Under the pieces are notes generated by a model. It did no database searches. It was not told the origin of the DNA and saw nothing but the letters and a program-made list of their open reading frames with translations. The position numbers were made by a program, and so were the translations under genes. A stretch of DNA of 6,384 bases from Actinomycetota bacterium. GTDB lineage: Bacteria; Actinomycetota; Acidimicrobiia; Spongiisociales; UBA5794. Shown here piece by piece: positions 1 to 6,135 of this stretch. The stretch lies in contig QMQC01000114.1 in the NCBI GenBank assembly GCA_003648875.1, positions 1 through 6,384 on the forward strand, read 5' to 3'. Every line of letters starts with the position of its first letter. The stretch's first letter is position 1.

Positions 1-966
1 ATCAAACGAATCATCAACACCCCAAGACGTGCGATAGGTGACACCACGGTTGCCCACGTTGACCGATTCGCAGAGGCCGAAGAGATCACCTTCATGGATG
101 CACTGCGGCGGGTTCGCGAGATCGGAGCACTCACTGCCCGCGCTCAGAACGCGATCGCGGAGTTTGTGGCCGTCGCGGAGATCCTGTCAACCAAGGCGAC
201 GGACGGACCGGAGGCTGCGCTTGGTGCCGTCCTGGATGACACCGGCTATCTCGACACGATCCGTGCCGAGCGAACTATCGAGGCTATGGGTAGGGAGGAG
301 AACCTCAAGGAACTCCTCATAGCAAGTGCAGAGTTCGAAGAGACGGGGCCGGCTTCGATGGGGCCAGATGAGTGGGACCAGCTCGACGGTGTCGGGAAGC
401 TCCAGATGTTCCTCGAATCGATCAGCCTCGTCACGGATCTTGATGGAATCGAGGATGCAGAGGCTGTGACGCTCATGACACTGCACAACGCCAAAGGGCT
501 GGAATACCCGGTTGTATTCCTCACCGGGCTTGAAGATGGCATCTTCCCGCACATGAGATCCCTCGGAGATCCCAGGGAACTCGAGGAGGAGCGAAGGCTC
601 TGTTACGTGGGTATCACGCGGGCAGAGGAACGTTTGTATCTCACGCGGGCGTGGAGTCGCAACATGTGGGGCCAGAACAACTACAACGGGCCGAGTCGGT
701 TTCTCAACGAGATCCCAGAGCACCTCACTTCCAAGGCGGAGAGAGCCAGGCGGTCACGCACCATGGAGTCCCGCACGCCAATCGCAACGGTGTCCGATGC
801 GGATATCTCCAATGGCGACCGCGTTCGACATTCCCACTGGGGCGAAGGCGTCGTCAAGGAAATCGTCGGGGTCGGAGACCGTGCCGAGGCGGTCGTGGAC
901 TTCGACGCCCACGGTCCGAAGCGGCTCCTGCTTGCCTGGGCACCGCTGGAGAAGGTTGACGACTAG
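1..966 (+). CDS. pcrA: ATP-dependent DNA helicase PcrA/UvrD, C-terminal part (5' end outside window)
   Basis: SF1A 3'-5' DNA helicase acting in nucleotide excision repair and replication/transcription conflicts. The frame is open from base 1, giving 321 residues, so the N-terminal ATP-binding half lies upstream. Visible in order: the 2B/2A-domain phrase INTPRRAIG (residues 6-14), a motif V region HNAKGLEYPVVF with DGIFPH after it (about 162-184), and motif VI YVGITRAEERLYL (202-214) carrying the arginine finger used in ATP hydrolysis. A variable linker (about 241-270) leads to a small Tudor-like domain (271-321; GDRVRHSHWGEGVV, KRLLLAWAPLEK), which in PcrA/UvrD homologues binds RNA polymerase. 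The intact tail ending at the TAG suggests a functional gene. It ends 6 nt from the convergent permease gene. Mycobacterial uvrD1 lies in the same position upstream of sucCD, so uvrD1 is an equally good name. Confidence 0.96.
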   Translation: MKRIINTPRRAIGDTTVAHVDRFAEAEEITFMDALRRVREIGALTARAQNAIAEFVAVAEILSTKATDGPEAALGAVLDDTGYLDTIRAERTIEAMGREENLKELLIASAEFEETGPASMGPDEWDQLDGVGKLQMFLESISLVTDLDGIEDAEAVTLMTLHNAKGLEYPVVFLTGLEDGIFPHMRSLGDPRELEEERRLCYVGITRAEERLYLTRAWSRNMWGQNNYNGPSRFLNEIPEHLTSKAERARRSRTMESRTPIATVSDADISNGDRVRHSHWGEGVVKEIVGVGDRAEAVVDFDAHGPKRLLLAWAPLEKVDD

Positions 967-972
967 TCCGTG

Positions 973-1746
973 TCAGATGGATTCCTTCAAGCGCTGGTCT
1001 GGCGTGAACGCCCTCGAGGCGGTCACCACGGCCACCAAAGTTGCCGACACGGCGACGCTTCCGAGTACCAGATACATCACGACGAGCTGGATGGTCACGG
1101 CATCGATGGGCTCAACACCAGCCAGCAGTAGGCCGGTCATTGCACCGGGAAGTGCTACGAGACCGACGATCTTGGTCCGTTCGATCTGAGGCAGGAGAGC
1201 GACTCTTGCCGAGTCCCTCACAACGACTCGCGCTGCTTGGCTTGCGTTGAATCCGAGAGCGAGCAGGCCCTCGACCTGTGCACGTTCCGTGGTCATCTTC
1301 GTGACGACCTGGTCGACCGCAACGACCGTCGCCGGAAGAGCGTTTCCGATCGTGATCCCCGCTATCACGATCATCTCGACCGGCTCGAGTGGCAGCACCC
1401 CGAATCCGAACACGACGGCGAGAGCCACGACCGTGGAACCTCCGACTGCAAGCAGCGCCGCGGGCACAACCGAGGCCGTCCTTGCTCTTCGCGACACGAC
1501 GAACGCTGCGATTCCGACCATGGCGATGATCCAAATCGGAGCAAGCAAGTACTCCCAGGACGAATCGAGTACCAACATGAGGAGCACGCCAACACCAGTG
1601 AGCTGGGCGGCAGCACGCACCGATGCCCAGAGGATCGATTTCCCGACGCCGAGACGGAGGTACATGGAGATACCGACCGCAGTAGCGACGAGCACCAAGG
1701 AGGCGCCAAGGACGACGAGTAGATTCACGTCGAGCACGCATTCCAT
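973..1746 (-). CDS. FetB/UPF0014-family ABC transporter permease
   Basis: A 257-residue integral membrane protein of the FetB (YbbM, UPF0014) family; E. coli FetB with FetA is linked to iron export. Hydrophobic segments are visible at about 8-30, 48-62, 66-85, 92-118, 122-146, 193-212 and 217-243. Family signatures present: GITIGNALPATVVAVD (130-145), the cytoplasmic EGLLALGFNASQAARVVVRD (159-178), and IERTKIVGLVALPGAMTG (188-205) with LLAGVEP after it. The ATG at 1744-1746 is the first possible start in frame because an in-frame TGA lies just upstream. GTG codons at residues 4 and 7 are alternatives, and a GGGAGG stretch lies about 18 nt upstream of the ATG, farther than usual. No ATP-binding partner is in the window; it could only lie elsewhere, since the gene is flanked by convergent pcrA and a divergent mutase subunit. 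The substrate is unknown; metal export is inferred from the family only. Confidence 0.9.
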   Translation of the reverse strand: MECVLDVNLLVVLGASLVLVATAVGISMYLRLGVGKSILWASVRAAAQLTGVGVLLMLVLDSSWEYLLAPIWIIAMVGIAAFVVSRRARTASVVPAALLAVGGSTVVALAVVFGFGVLPLEPVEMIVIAGITIGNALPATVVAVDQVVTKMTTERAQVEGLLALGFNASQAARVVVRDSARVALLPQIERTKIVGLVALPGAMTGLLLAGVEPIDAVTIQLVVMYLVLGSVAVSATLVAVVTASRAFTPDQRLKESI

Positions 1747-1795
1747 GGTAGATCACCACAGGTACCTCCCTGCGACACGATGCCGCGCTCAAGTA

Positions 1796-2197
1796 ATGTT
1801 CCCTTCGATGCCGATTCGGATTCTCATCGCAAAGCCAGGCCTCGATGGCCACGACCGCGGGGCGAAGGTCGTAGCCCGCGCTCTTCGTGACGCTGGATGT
1901 GAGGTCATCTACACCGGGCTTCATCAAACACCATCCCAGATCGCCACTATCGCAGTTCAGGAGGATGTCGACGGGGTTGGTCTGTCGGCGCTGTCCGGCG
2001 CCCACCTGACGTTGTTCCCAGCAGTGGTCGATGAACTCAGAGCCAGGGGAGCCGAAGATGTGGTCGTATTCGGTGGAGGGATCATCCCTGACGAAGACAT
2101 ACCACAGCTTGAGGCTGCGGGCATTGCACACGTCTTCGGCCCGGGCACGTCACTTGATGCGATCCAGACGTGGGTTGACGAGCAGTTCACGGGCTGA
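1796..2197 (+). CDS. Stand-alone cobalamin-binding subunit of methylmalonyl-CoA mutase type (small subunit)
   Basis: This small protein (133 residues from ATG 1796, 129 from ATG 1808) is a B12-binding domain without a catalytic TIM barrel. Numbered from the second Met, the base-off signature is complete: D13-G-H15-D-R-G18, 41 residues, S60-A-L62, 26 residues, then G89-G90. This is the DxHxxG-x41-SxL-x26-28-GG pattern; H15 would be the lower cobalt ligand. Context such as AKPGLDGHDRGAKVVARALR and GLHQTPSQI is typical of split methylmalonyl-CoA mutases. The start is uncertain: homologues usually begin at MPIR (1808), but neither ATG has a clear ribosome binding site, so leaderless initiation is possible. 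The large subunit is not in the window. The gene sits 35 nt before sucC, which fits conversion of methylmalonyl-CoA to succinyl-CoA feeding SucCD. Small subunits of isobutyryl-, ethylmalonyl- or 2-hydroxyisobutyryl-CoA mutases look alike and cannot be excluded. Confidence 0.92.
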   Translation: MFPSMPIRILIAKPGLDGHDRGAKVVARALRDAGCEVIYTGLHQTPSQIATIAVQEDVDGVGLSALSGAHLTLFPAVVDELRARGAEDVVVFGGGIIPDEDIPQLEAAGIAHVFGPGTSLDAIQTWVDEQFTG

Positions 2198-2222
2198 CCC
2201 GGTCACCGATAAAGCACTTGTC

Positions 2223-2228
2223 AGGAGG
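2223..2228 (+). promoter_or_regulatory. Ribosome binding site of sucC, fixing a GTG start
   Basis: AGGAGG lies 4 nt before the GTG at 2233. The frame could also open at TTG 2218, but that codon precedes the Shine-Dalgarno. The protein from the GTG begins MKIHEYQAK, the usual SucC N-terminus, so GTG 2233 is the start. Confidence 0.85.
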
Positions 2229-2232
2229 ACAC

Positions 2233-3456
2233 GTGAAGATCCACGAGTATCAGGCCAAGGCACTCATGAAGGTTCGGGGAATCCCCGTTCCTGAAGGTGT
2301 CATGGCTGCAACCGTTGACGAGGCAGTTGCAGCTGTGCGCCAGCTCATCGAGTCGACCGGCAACGCCGTGGTTGTTGTCAAGTCCCAGATTCACGCTGGC
2401 GGCCGCGGAAAGGGCCACTTCAAGGAGCATCCCGGGGTCGGCGGAGTCAGTGTCGTTCTCGATGGAATCGATGGCGGAATCGAGGCAGCCGAGTCCAGGG
2501 TCCGTGAACTCGCCAGCCAGATGCTCGGATCAACACTCGTCACGATCCAGACCGGTGACGAAGGCAAGATCGTCAACAGGCTCTACATCGAGCAAGGCAT
2601 CGACATAGCGACGGAGCTCTACCTCTCCGTTCTTCTTGACCGATCCACAAGCCGCAACATCGTGATGGCCTCGACAGAAGGTGGCACAGAGATCGAGGTC
2701 GTAGCCTCCGAGACCCCCGACAAGATCATCAAGGAAGATGTCGATCCGGCGTTCGGCCTCACAGACTTTCAGGCAAGGCGGATCGCCCACGGTCTCGGAT
2801 TCGAAGGAGATACGTTCAAGAACGGAGTCAGGTTCCTCAAGACGTTGACTGAATTTGCCTCGGACATGGATACGGACCTTGTGGAGATCAACCCGCTCGT
2901 GGTGACCACGGACGGCAGGGTGATGGCACTCGATGGGAAGATGGCCTTCGAAGCCAATGCTCTGTACCGACACCCTGACGTTGCCGAGCTTCGCGACGAG
3001 ACCGAAGAAGACCCAGCCGAGCTCGAGGCAAAGGAGTTCGGACTGTCATTCATCAGCCTCGACGGTTCGATCGGATGCATGGTCAACGGAGCCGGCCTCG
3101 CCATGGCAACGATGGACATCATCAAATACGTTGGTGGCGAACCCGCAAACTTCCTCGACGTCGGAGGCGGTGCCGAGAAGGACCAGATAGTTGCCGCTTT
3201 CAAGCTCATCACGGCGGATCCGAACGTGAAGGGGATCTTCGTCAACATATTCGGAGGCATCATGCGTTGTGACATCATCGCAAACGGCGTCGTCGCTGCT
3301 GTTGAAGAGGTTGGTCTCGAAGTGCCGCTCGTGGTACGCCTCGAAGGCACAAACGTGGAACTGGGAAAACAGATCATTGATGATTCCGATCTCAACGTCG
3401 TGAGCGCGACAGATATGAAAGACGGAGCAGAGAAGATCGTGGAGCTGGCCAAATGA
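2233..3456 (+). CDS. sucC: Succinyl-CoA synthetase (ADP/GDP-forming), beta subunit
   Basis: Beta subunit of succinate-CoA ligase, a cytosolic TCA-cycle enzyme: succinyl-CoA + NDP + Pi to succinate + CoA + NTP. It has 407 residues (E. coli SucC has 388). The N-terminal ATP-grasp domain carries K50 and HAGGRGK (54-60) for nucleotide binding; N220 and D234 match the Mg ligands (E. coli N199, D213). The C-terminal ligase domain contains N285 in GCMVNGAGLAM and the loop FGGIMRCD (340-347), matching E. coli N264 and 321-323 with identical spacing. The extra length is largely near KGHFKEHPGVGG (60-71), a form found in many non-proteobacterial SucC proteins. Nucleotide preference (ATP or GTP) cannot be read off safely. 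The start is the GTG at 2233. The stop overlaps the start of sucD (ATGA), indicating translational coupling, and the gene follows the mutase subunit by 35 nt, so one transcript is likely. Confidence 0.97.
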   Translation: MKIHEYQAKALMKVRGIPVPEGVMAATVDEAVAAVRQLIESTGNAVVVVKSQIHAGGRGKGHFKEHPGVGGVSVVLDGIDGGIEAAESRVRELASQMLGSTLVTIQTGDEGKIVNRLYIEQGIDIATELYLSVLLDRSTSRNIVMASTEGGTEIEVVASETPDKIIKEDVDPAFGLTDFQARRIAHGLGFEGDTFKNGVRFLKTLTEFASDMDTDLVEINPLVVTTDGRVMALDGKMAFEANALYRHPDVAELRDETEEDPAELEAKEFGLSFISLDGSIGCMVNGAGLAMATMDIIKYVGGEPANFLDVGGGAEKDQIVAAFKLITADPNVKGIFVNIFGGIMRCDIIANGVVAAVEEVGLEVPLVVRLEGTNVELGKQIIDDSDLNVVSATDMKDGAEKIVELAK

Positions 3457-4385
3457 GTGTGCTCGTCAACAAGGACACGAAGGTCCTCGTCCAAGGGATG
3501 GGAAAGACAGGCAGATTTCACACAGACATGGCGATCGCCTATGGCACCAACATGGTCGGTGCGGTGCATCCCTCGAGGGCTGGTCAGGTGGAGCGATTCA
3601 CGGGCGAGACGGATCATTCCGGCGTGCAGGGTCGGCCCGACGAGTATGACGTCACGATTCCGATCTTTCGCACGGTTCGCGATGCCGTCAGATCCACCGG
3701 AGCCAACGCATCTGTGGTCTATGTTCCACCGCCCTTCGCGGCGGATGCGATCATGGAAGCTGCAGAGGCAGGCGTGCCACTGATAGTCACAGTCACCGAA
3801 GGCATTCCAGTGGCCGATATGGTGATGGCCAAGCGCTATCTCGAAGGAAAGAATGTCAGACTTGTTGGCCCGAACTGCCCAGGTGTGATCACACCTCAGG
3901 AGTGCAAGATCGGCATCATGCCGGGGTACATCCATACTCCTGGAAGGATTGGGGTTGTGTCGCGGTCGGGAACGCTCACATACGAGGCGGTCCACCAGTT
4001 GACCCTCAACGGTCTCGGTCAGACGACGGCCATCGGTATCGGTGGCGACCCCGTCAACGGTACGAACTTCGTGGATGCCCTTGCTGCGTTCAACGATGAC
4101 CCGGCAACCGAGGGTGTCATCGTGATCGGCGAGATCGGTGGTACGGCCGAGGAAGAAGCTGCCGAATGGATCAAGGCAAACATGACCAAGCCGGTCGCAG
4201 CATTCATCGCGGGCACGTCAGCACCTGCGGGGAAGCGGATGGGTCATGCAGGGGCGATCATTTCGGGCGGCAAGGGAACAGCCGAGGCCAAGATCGAGGC
4301 TCTTGAGGGTGCTGGTGTCGTGATGGCGTCAACCCCGACCGACATGGGTTCTGCGATGCTCGAGGCTCTTTCGTCAGCAGGCTGA
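3453..4385 (+). CDS. sucD: Succinyl-CoA synthetase, alpha subunit, with altered CoA-loop region
   Basis: Alpha subunit of succinate-CoA ligase, 310 residues; it binds CoA and carries the phosphohistidine. The N-terminal Rossmann CoA-binding domain begins MSVLVNKDTKVLVQG. VTE (114-116), NCPGVITP (141-148), SRSGTLTYEAV (170-180) and IGIGGDP (194-200) are conserved. H265 in KRMGHAGAIISGGKGTAE is the phosphorylated histidine (His246 in the E. coli literature). Two differences stand out. The CoA-phosphate loop, GFTGSQGTF in E. coli, reads GMGKTGRF, one residue shorter. The E. coli stretch GKGGTTHLGLPVF is replaced by SRAG, followed by about 19 extra residues (roughly 45-70, rich in acidic and polar residues) before IFRTVRDA. 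Mycobacterial SucD, from memory, also has an insertion here, so this may be a lineage trait. The catalytic His and the tight pairing with sucC argue for a working succinyl-CoA synthetase; another short-chain acid such as malate is a less likely substrate. Confidence 0.95.
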   Translation: MSVLVNKDTKVLVQGMGKTGRFHTDMAIAYGTNMVGAVHPSRAGQVERFTGETDHSGVQGRPDEYDVTIPIFRTVRDAVRSTGANASVVYVPPPFAADAIMEAAEAGVPLIVTVTEGIPVADMVMAKRYLEGKNVRLVGPNCPGVITPQECKIGIMPGYIHTPGRIGVVSRSGTLTYEAVHQLTLNGLGQTTAIGIGGDPVNGTNFVDALAAFNDDPATEGVIVIGEIGGTAEEEAAEWIKANMTKPVAAFIAGTSAPAGKRMGHAGAIISGGKGTAEAKIEALEGAGVVMASTPTDMGSAMLEALSSAG

Positions 4386-4398
4386 GGGAAGAGCGAAC

Positions 4399-4456
4399 CG
4401 CTTCGCCTGCGGCTTCGCTTACGGGTCGCTTTGCCTGCGGCTTCGCTTACCGGTCG
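4399..4456. repeat. 28-bp tandem duplication
   Basis: Bases 4399-4426 are repeated at 4427-4454 with two mismatches (4404/4432 C to T and 4423/4451 G to C); the match extends 2 bp further. Each copy contains GCCTGCGGCTTCGCTTAC, and GCTTCGC occurs twice in the first copy, so an older ~12-bp sub-period is visible. It begins 14 nt after the sucD stop. A short inverted repeat GCGAA/TTCGC (4393-4397/4402-4406) overlaps its left edge. Function unknown. Confidence 0.85.
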
Positions 4457-4472
4457 GTTGCTGCGCTCCCTG

Positions 4473-4500
4473 TCCGAAGTCCGCTCGAGCGGACTTCGGA
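4473..4500. repeat. Perfect 28-bp palindrome (possible sucD 3' hairpin)
   Basis: The left arm TCCGAAGTCCGCTC (4473-4486) is followed without any spacer by its exact reverse complement GAGCGGACTTCGGA (4487-4500). In RNA this gives a stem of about 12 bp with a TCGA tetraloop, and two G-U pairs could extend the base. It lies 88 nt after the sucD stop, so it could stabilise or end the suc transcript. There is no run of T after it; the heptamer repeats start directly in its right arm. It is therefore not a standard intrinsic terminator. Confidence 0.9.
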
Positions 4501-4574
4501 TGCCGGATGGCGGATGGCGGATGGCGGATGCCGGATGGCGGATGCCGGATGCCGGATGCCGGATGCCGGATGGC
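4498..4574. repeat. Heptanucleotide tandem repeat, 11 units of GGATGSC
   Basis: Eleven contiguous 7-mers occur with no indels. Only the sixth base varies: C,G,G,G,C,G,C,C,C,C,G (GGATGCC or GGATGGC). A twelfth degenerate unit, GGACTGC, follows at 4575-4581. The first unit shares GGA with the end of the palindrome. The unit has no stop codon in any frame on either strand, which creates artificial reading frames rich in GIRHPAS on the minus strand. It resembles the heptamer short tandem repeats known in cyanobacterial intergenic DNA in form only. Length is probably variable between strains through slippage (inference). Confidence 0.93.
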
Positions 4575-4637
4575 GGACTGCGTCTGTTATCTGGCATCTG
4601 AACGCGTGTACCGTTGGGGCAGAAACCAGGAGACTCC

Positions 4638-5372
4638 ATGCAAGAAGTCGCTGACAGGGTCTATCGACTCGGAGCTGAGCTTGTCAACTGGTTCATCATC
4701 GAGGATGGCGGGAAGGTGACTCTTCTCGATGCTGGCAACCCGAACCAGTACATGCAGCTTCCGCCTGCTCTCAGTGAGCTCGGTCTGTCTGTCGAAGACG
4801 TCGCCGCGATCGTGCTCACTCACGCCCACGGTGACCACCTCGGCTCATCGCGACAGATCAAAGATGAGAGCGGTGCATCCGTACATGTGCATCACGACGA
4901 GGTCGCGCTTTGCAGTGGCGAAGCGGACAATGTGACCGAGCGCCACTGGGCCCGCAGCCTGAATCACATCCAGGCGTGGAAGACGGCATGGTTCTTCGTT
5001 TCGGGTGGCGTGTTCTCGGCCAGACCGGTTGTCGATCTCACCGAGTTCGGTGACGGCGAAACGATTGATGTCCCTGGTCGTCCCCTGGCGATCCACACTC
5101 CCGGCCATACAGATGGGTCTGCGTGCATTCATATCCCGGATCGTGACGTCATCTTCACAGGTGACTCCCTCGTGACAATGCACCTCGGCACGGGGAAGAA
5201 GGGCGCACGTGTCATGCCTGGTACATTCAACAAAGACAGTGCCCAAGCTCTCGAATCCCTTGATCGCATGCATGGCCTCGACGTCTCAACCGTCCTTCCC
5301 GGCCATGGTGAGCCTTGGAAGGGTGGTCTTGCGAGCGCGATCGTCGAAGCTCACAGACTTGGCCCGTCCTAG
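4638..5372 (+). CDS. Metallo-beta-lactamase-fold hydrolase (glyoxalase II-like)
   Basis: A soluble 244-residue zinc hydrolase with a single MBL-fold domain. All metal ligands of the fold are present: H62-x-H64-x-D66-H67 in THAHGDHLG, H157 in HTPGHTDGS, D176 in FTGDSL, and H223 in LPGHGEPW. Two zinc ions are therefore expected. No signal peptide or membrane segment is seen. The ATG at 4638 is chosen because AGGAG (4628-4632) lies 5 nt upstream and the protein then begins MQEVADRVYRLG, the usual entry strand of these enzymes; a TTG at 4614 precedes this site. The residues between H67 and H157 include an aromatic stretch (HIQAWKTAWFFVSGGVF, 110-126) that probably lines the substrate pocket. The family covers thioesterases, lactonases and other hydrolases, so the substrate is not predictable. 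It stands alone between the repeat island and the DinB-like gene, 37 nt before the latter. Confidence 0.93.
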   Translation: MQEVADRVYRLGAELVNWFIIEDGGKVTLLDAGNPNQYMQLPPALSELGLSVEDVAAIVLTHAHGDHLGSSRQIKDESGASVHVHHDEVALCSGEADNVTERHWARSLNHIQAWKTAWFFVSGGVFSARPVVDLTEFGDGETIDVPGRPLAIHTPGHTDGSACIHIPDRDVIFTGDSLVTMHLGTGKKGARVMPGTFNKDSAQALESLDRMHGLDVSTVLPGHGEPWKGGLASAIVEAHRLGPS

Positions 5373-5409
5373 TGACACGGCACTAGTGCAACGTCACTAG
5401 CCTGTCGCC
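5369..5409 (+). promoter_or_regulatory. Leaderless promoter inside a three-part inverted-repeat operator
   Basis: TAGCCT (5398-5403) matches the actinobacterial TANNNT -10 element and places +1 exactly on the A of the ATG at 5410, fitting a leaderless mRNA; no ribosome binding site is present. GTGACA (5372-5377) could be a -35, but its 20-nt spacer is long. Overlying these are CTAGTGAC (5369-5376), the palindrome CACTAGTG (5381-5388) and GTCACTAG (5393-5400). The outer two are exact reverse complements, and all three are centred 12 bp apart around 5384.5. A bound repressor would cover both promoter elements. The left element overlaps the stop codon of the hydrolase gene. Confidence 0.5.
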
Positions 5410-6135
5410 ATGTACGCAGAGGCATATCAGCGTGGGCAAACTCGAGTTGTCCGCTTCATGGCTGGGCGCGATCCTTCCAAGCCGGTGCCTGCGACACCTG
5501 ATTGGAGTGCTCTGGACGTCCTGAGACATCTGACGGGCGTCTCTGTCGACATCACGAACCTCGTGTTCGACGGGTTTGCAAGCGCCGAGTGGACCGAGCG
5601 ACAGGTGAATGATCGAAGCCATCTGTCCATGGACGAAGTCATTGCTCAGTGGGACGAAATCGTGGGTTCGGCCGCGGTGCTCCTCGACACACTTGACGAC
5701 CTCGGGCTACCAGATGCGGTTCCTTCGGCGCTGGGAATGACCAGTGTCACTGCGATTCCTGCCATGGCAATCGGGGACATACTGCATCACGAATTCGATC
5801 TCAGAAACACATACGACGACAGAGACGGCAGGGATCTTCTCGACGTCCAGTTCTCAGCGGCTGGTCATGTGAAGTCTCTTCGTCGCACTTTCGATGCCTT
5901 CGGTCTCCCCACTATCCGGGTCGAGGCCTCAGATTCAGGGATGGGGTGGGACATCGGACACGAGGACCCGATCGCTTCCGTCCGGGCGACCTCCTTCGAG
6001 CTCATGCGTGCGATCGGGGGGCGTCGCACCAAGGGCGAGATGCGTGCAATGGGCTGGACCGGGGACCCTGAGCCATTCCTCGACCACATGGTCCTCCCGC
6101 ATCTGGGCGTGCGGGAGTCGTCGCTCGGGGAGTGA
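5410..6135 (+). CDS. DinB-fold, maleylpyruvate isomerase-like (TIGR03083-type) protein
   Basis: A 241-residue protein of the actinobacterial group related to mycothiol-dependent maleylpyruvate isomerase. The N-terminal four-helix DinB-like domain shows PATPDWSALDVLRHLTGV (27-44) with the first metal His at H40, and IGDILHHEFDLR (121-132) with D123 and H127 in the positions of the Glu and His ligands of the characterised isomerase (E-x3-H). The C-terminal part shows the family phrase ATSFELMRAIGGRRTKGEMRAMGW (193-216), then GDPEPFL. Relatives use mycothiol or bind a divalent metal, but most have no known reaction; a thiol-transfer or detoxification role is inference. The ATG at 5410 has no Shine-Dalgarno and appears leaderless. 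It follows the MBL hydrolase by 37 nt but has its own promoter signals, so it may be controlled separately. Confidence 0.85.
   Translation: MYAEAYQRGQTRVVRFMAGRDPSKPVPATPDWSALDVLRHLTGVSVDITNLVFDGFASAEWTERQVNDRSHLSMDEVIAQWDEIVGSAAVLLDTLDDLGLPDAVPSALGMTSVTAIPAMAIGDILHHEFDLRNTYDDRDGRDLLDVQFSAAGHVKSLRRTFDAFGLPTIRVEASDSGMGWDIGHEDPIASVRATSFELMRAIGGRRTKGEMRAMGWTGDPEPFLDHMVLPHLGVRESSLGE

Larger units (their letters stand above)
4386..4637. other. Non-coding repeat-rich gap between sucD and the hydrolase gene
   Basis: This 252-nt gap contains three distinct repeat structures packed end to end (tandem 28-mer, palindrome, heptamer array), leaving only about 55 nt of unique sequence before the next gene. 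No convincing protein is encoded. No clear -10/-35 pair for the downstream hydrolase gene was recognised in the unique part (4575-4627), although the gene has its own ribosome binding site. Confidence 0.8.

Noticed and set aside
187..723. 178-codon minus-strand frame inside pcrA
   Set aside because: Antisense to conserved helicase motifs V and VI; no recognisable product.
1247..1795. N-terminal extension of the B12-binding protein
   Set aside because: The frame stays open upstream, but this part is antisense to the permease gene, is low-complexity Thr/Ser/Pro, and the B12 domain starts properly at MPIR.
1112..2131. Long minus-strand open frame overlapping the permease and mutase subunit
   Set aside because: Arg/Gly-rich translation in the wrong frame of the permease, running through the divergent promoter gap; no domain seen.
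2769..3995. 408-codon minus-strand open frame across sucC and sucD
   Set aside because: It lies wholly antisense to two strongly recognisable genes and its translation is Ser/Pro/Arg-rich with no family resemblance; it is a codon-bias shadow.
4473..4500. Rho-independent terminator of sucD
   Set aside because: The stem is strong, but no T-run follows, so it is listed as a palindrome rather than a terminator.
4498..4574. CRISPR-like array
   Set aside because: Seven-base units are contiguous with no spacers, and no cas genes are present.
4244..4639. Minus-strand frame with GIRHPAS repeats
   Set aside because: The peptide periodicity is only the 7-nt DNA repeat read in triplets (21 nt = 7 codons); no start signal or flanking domain.
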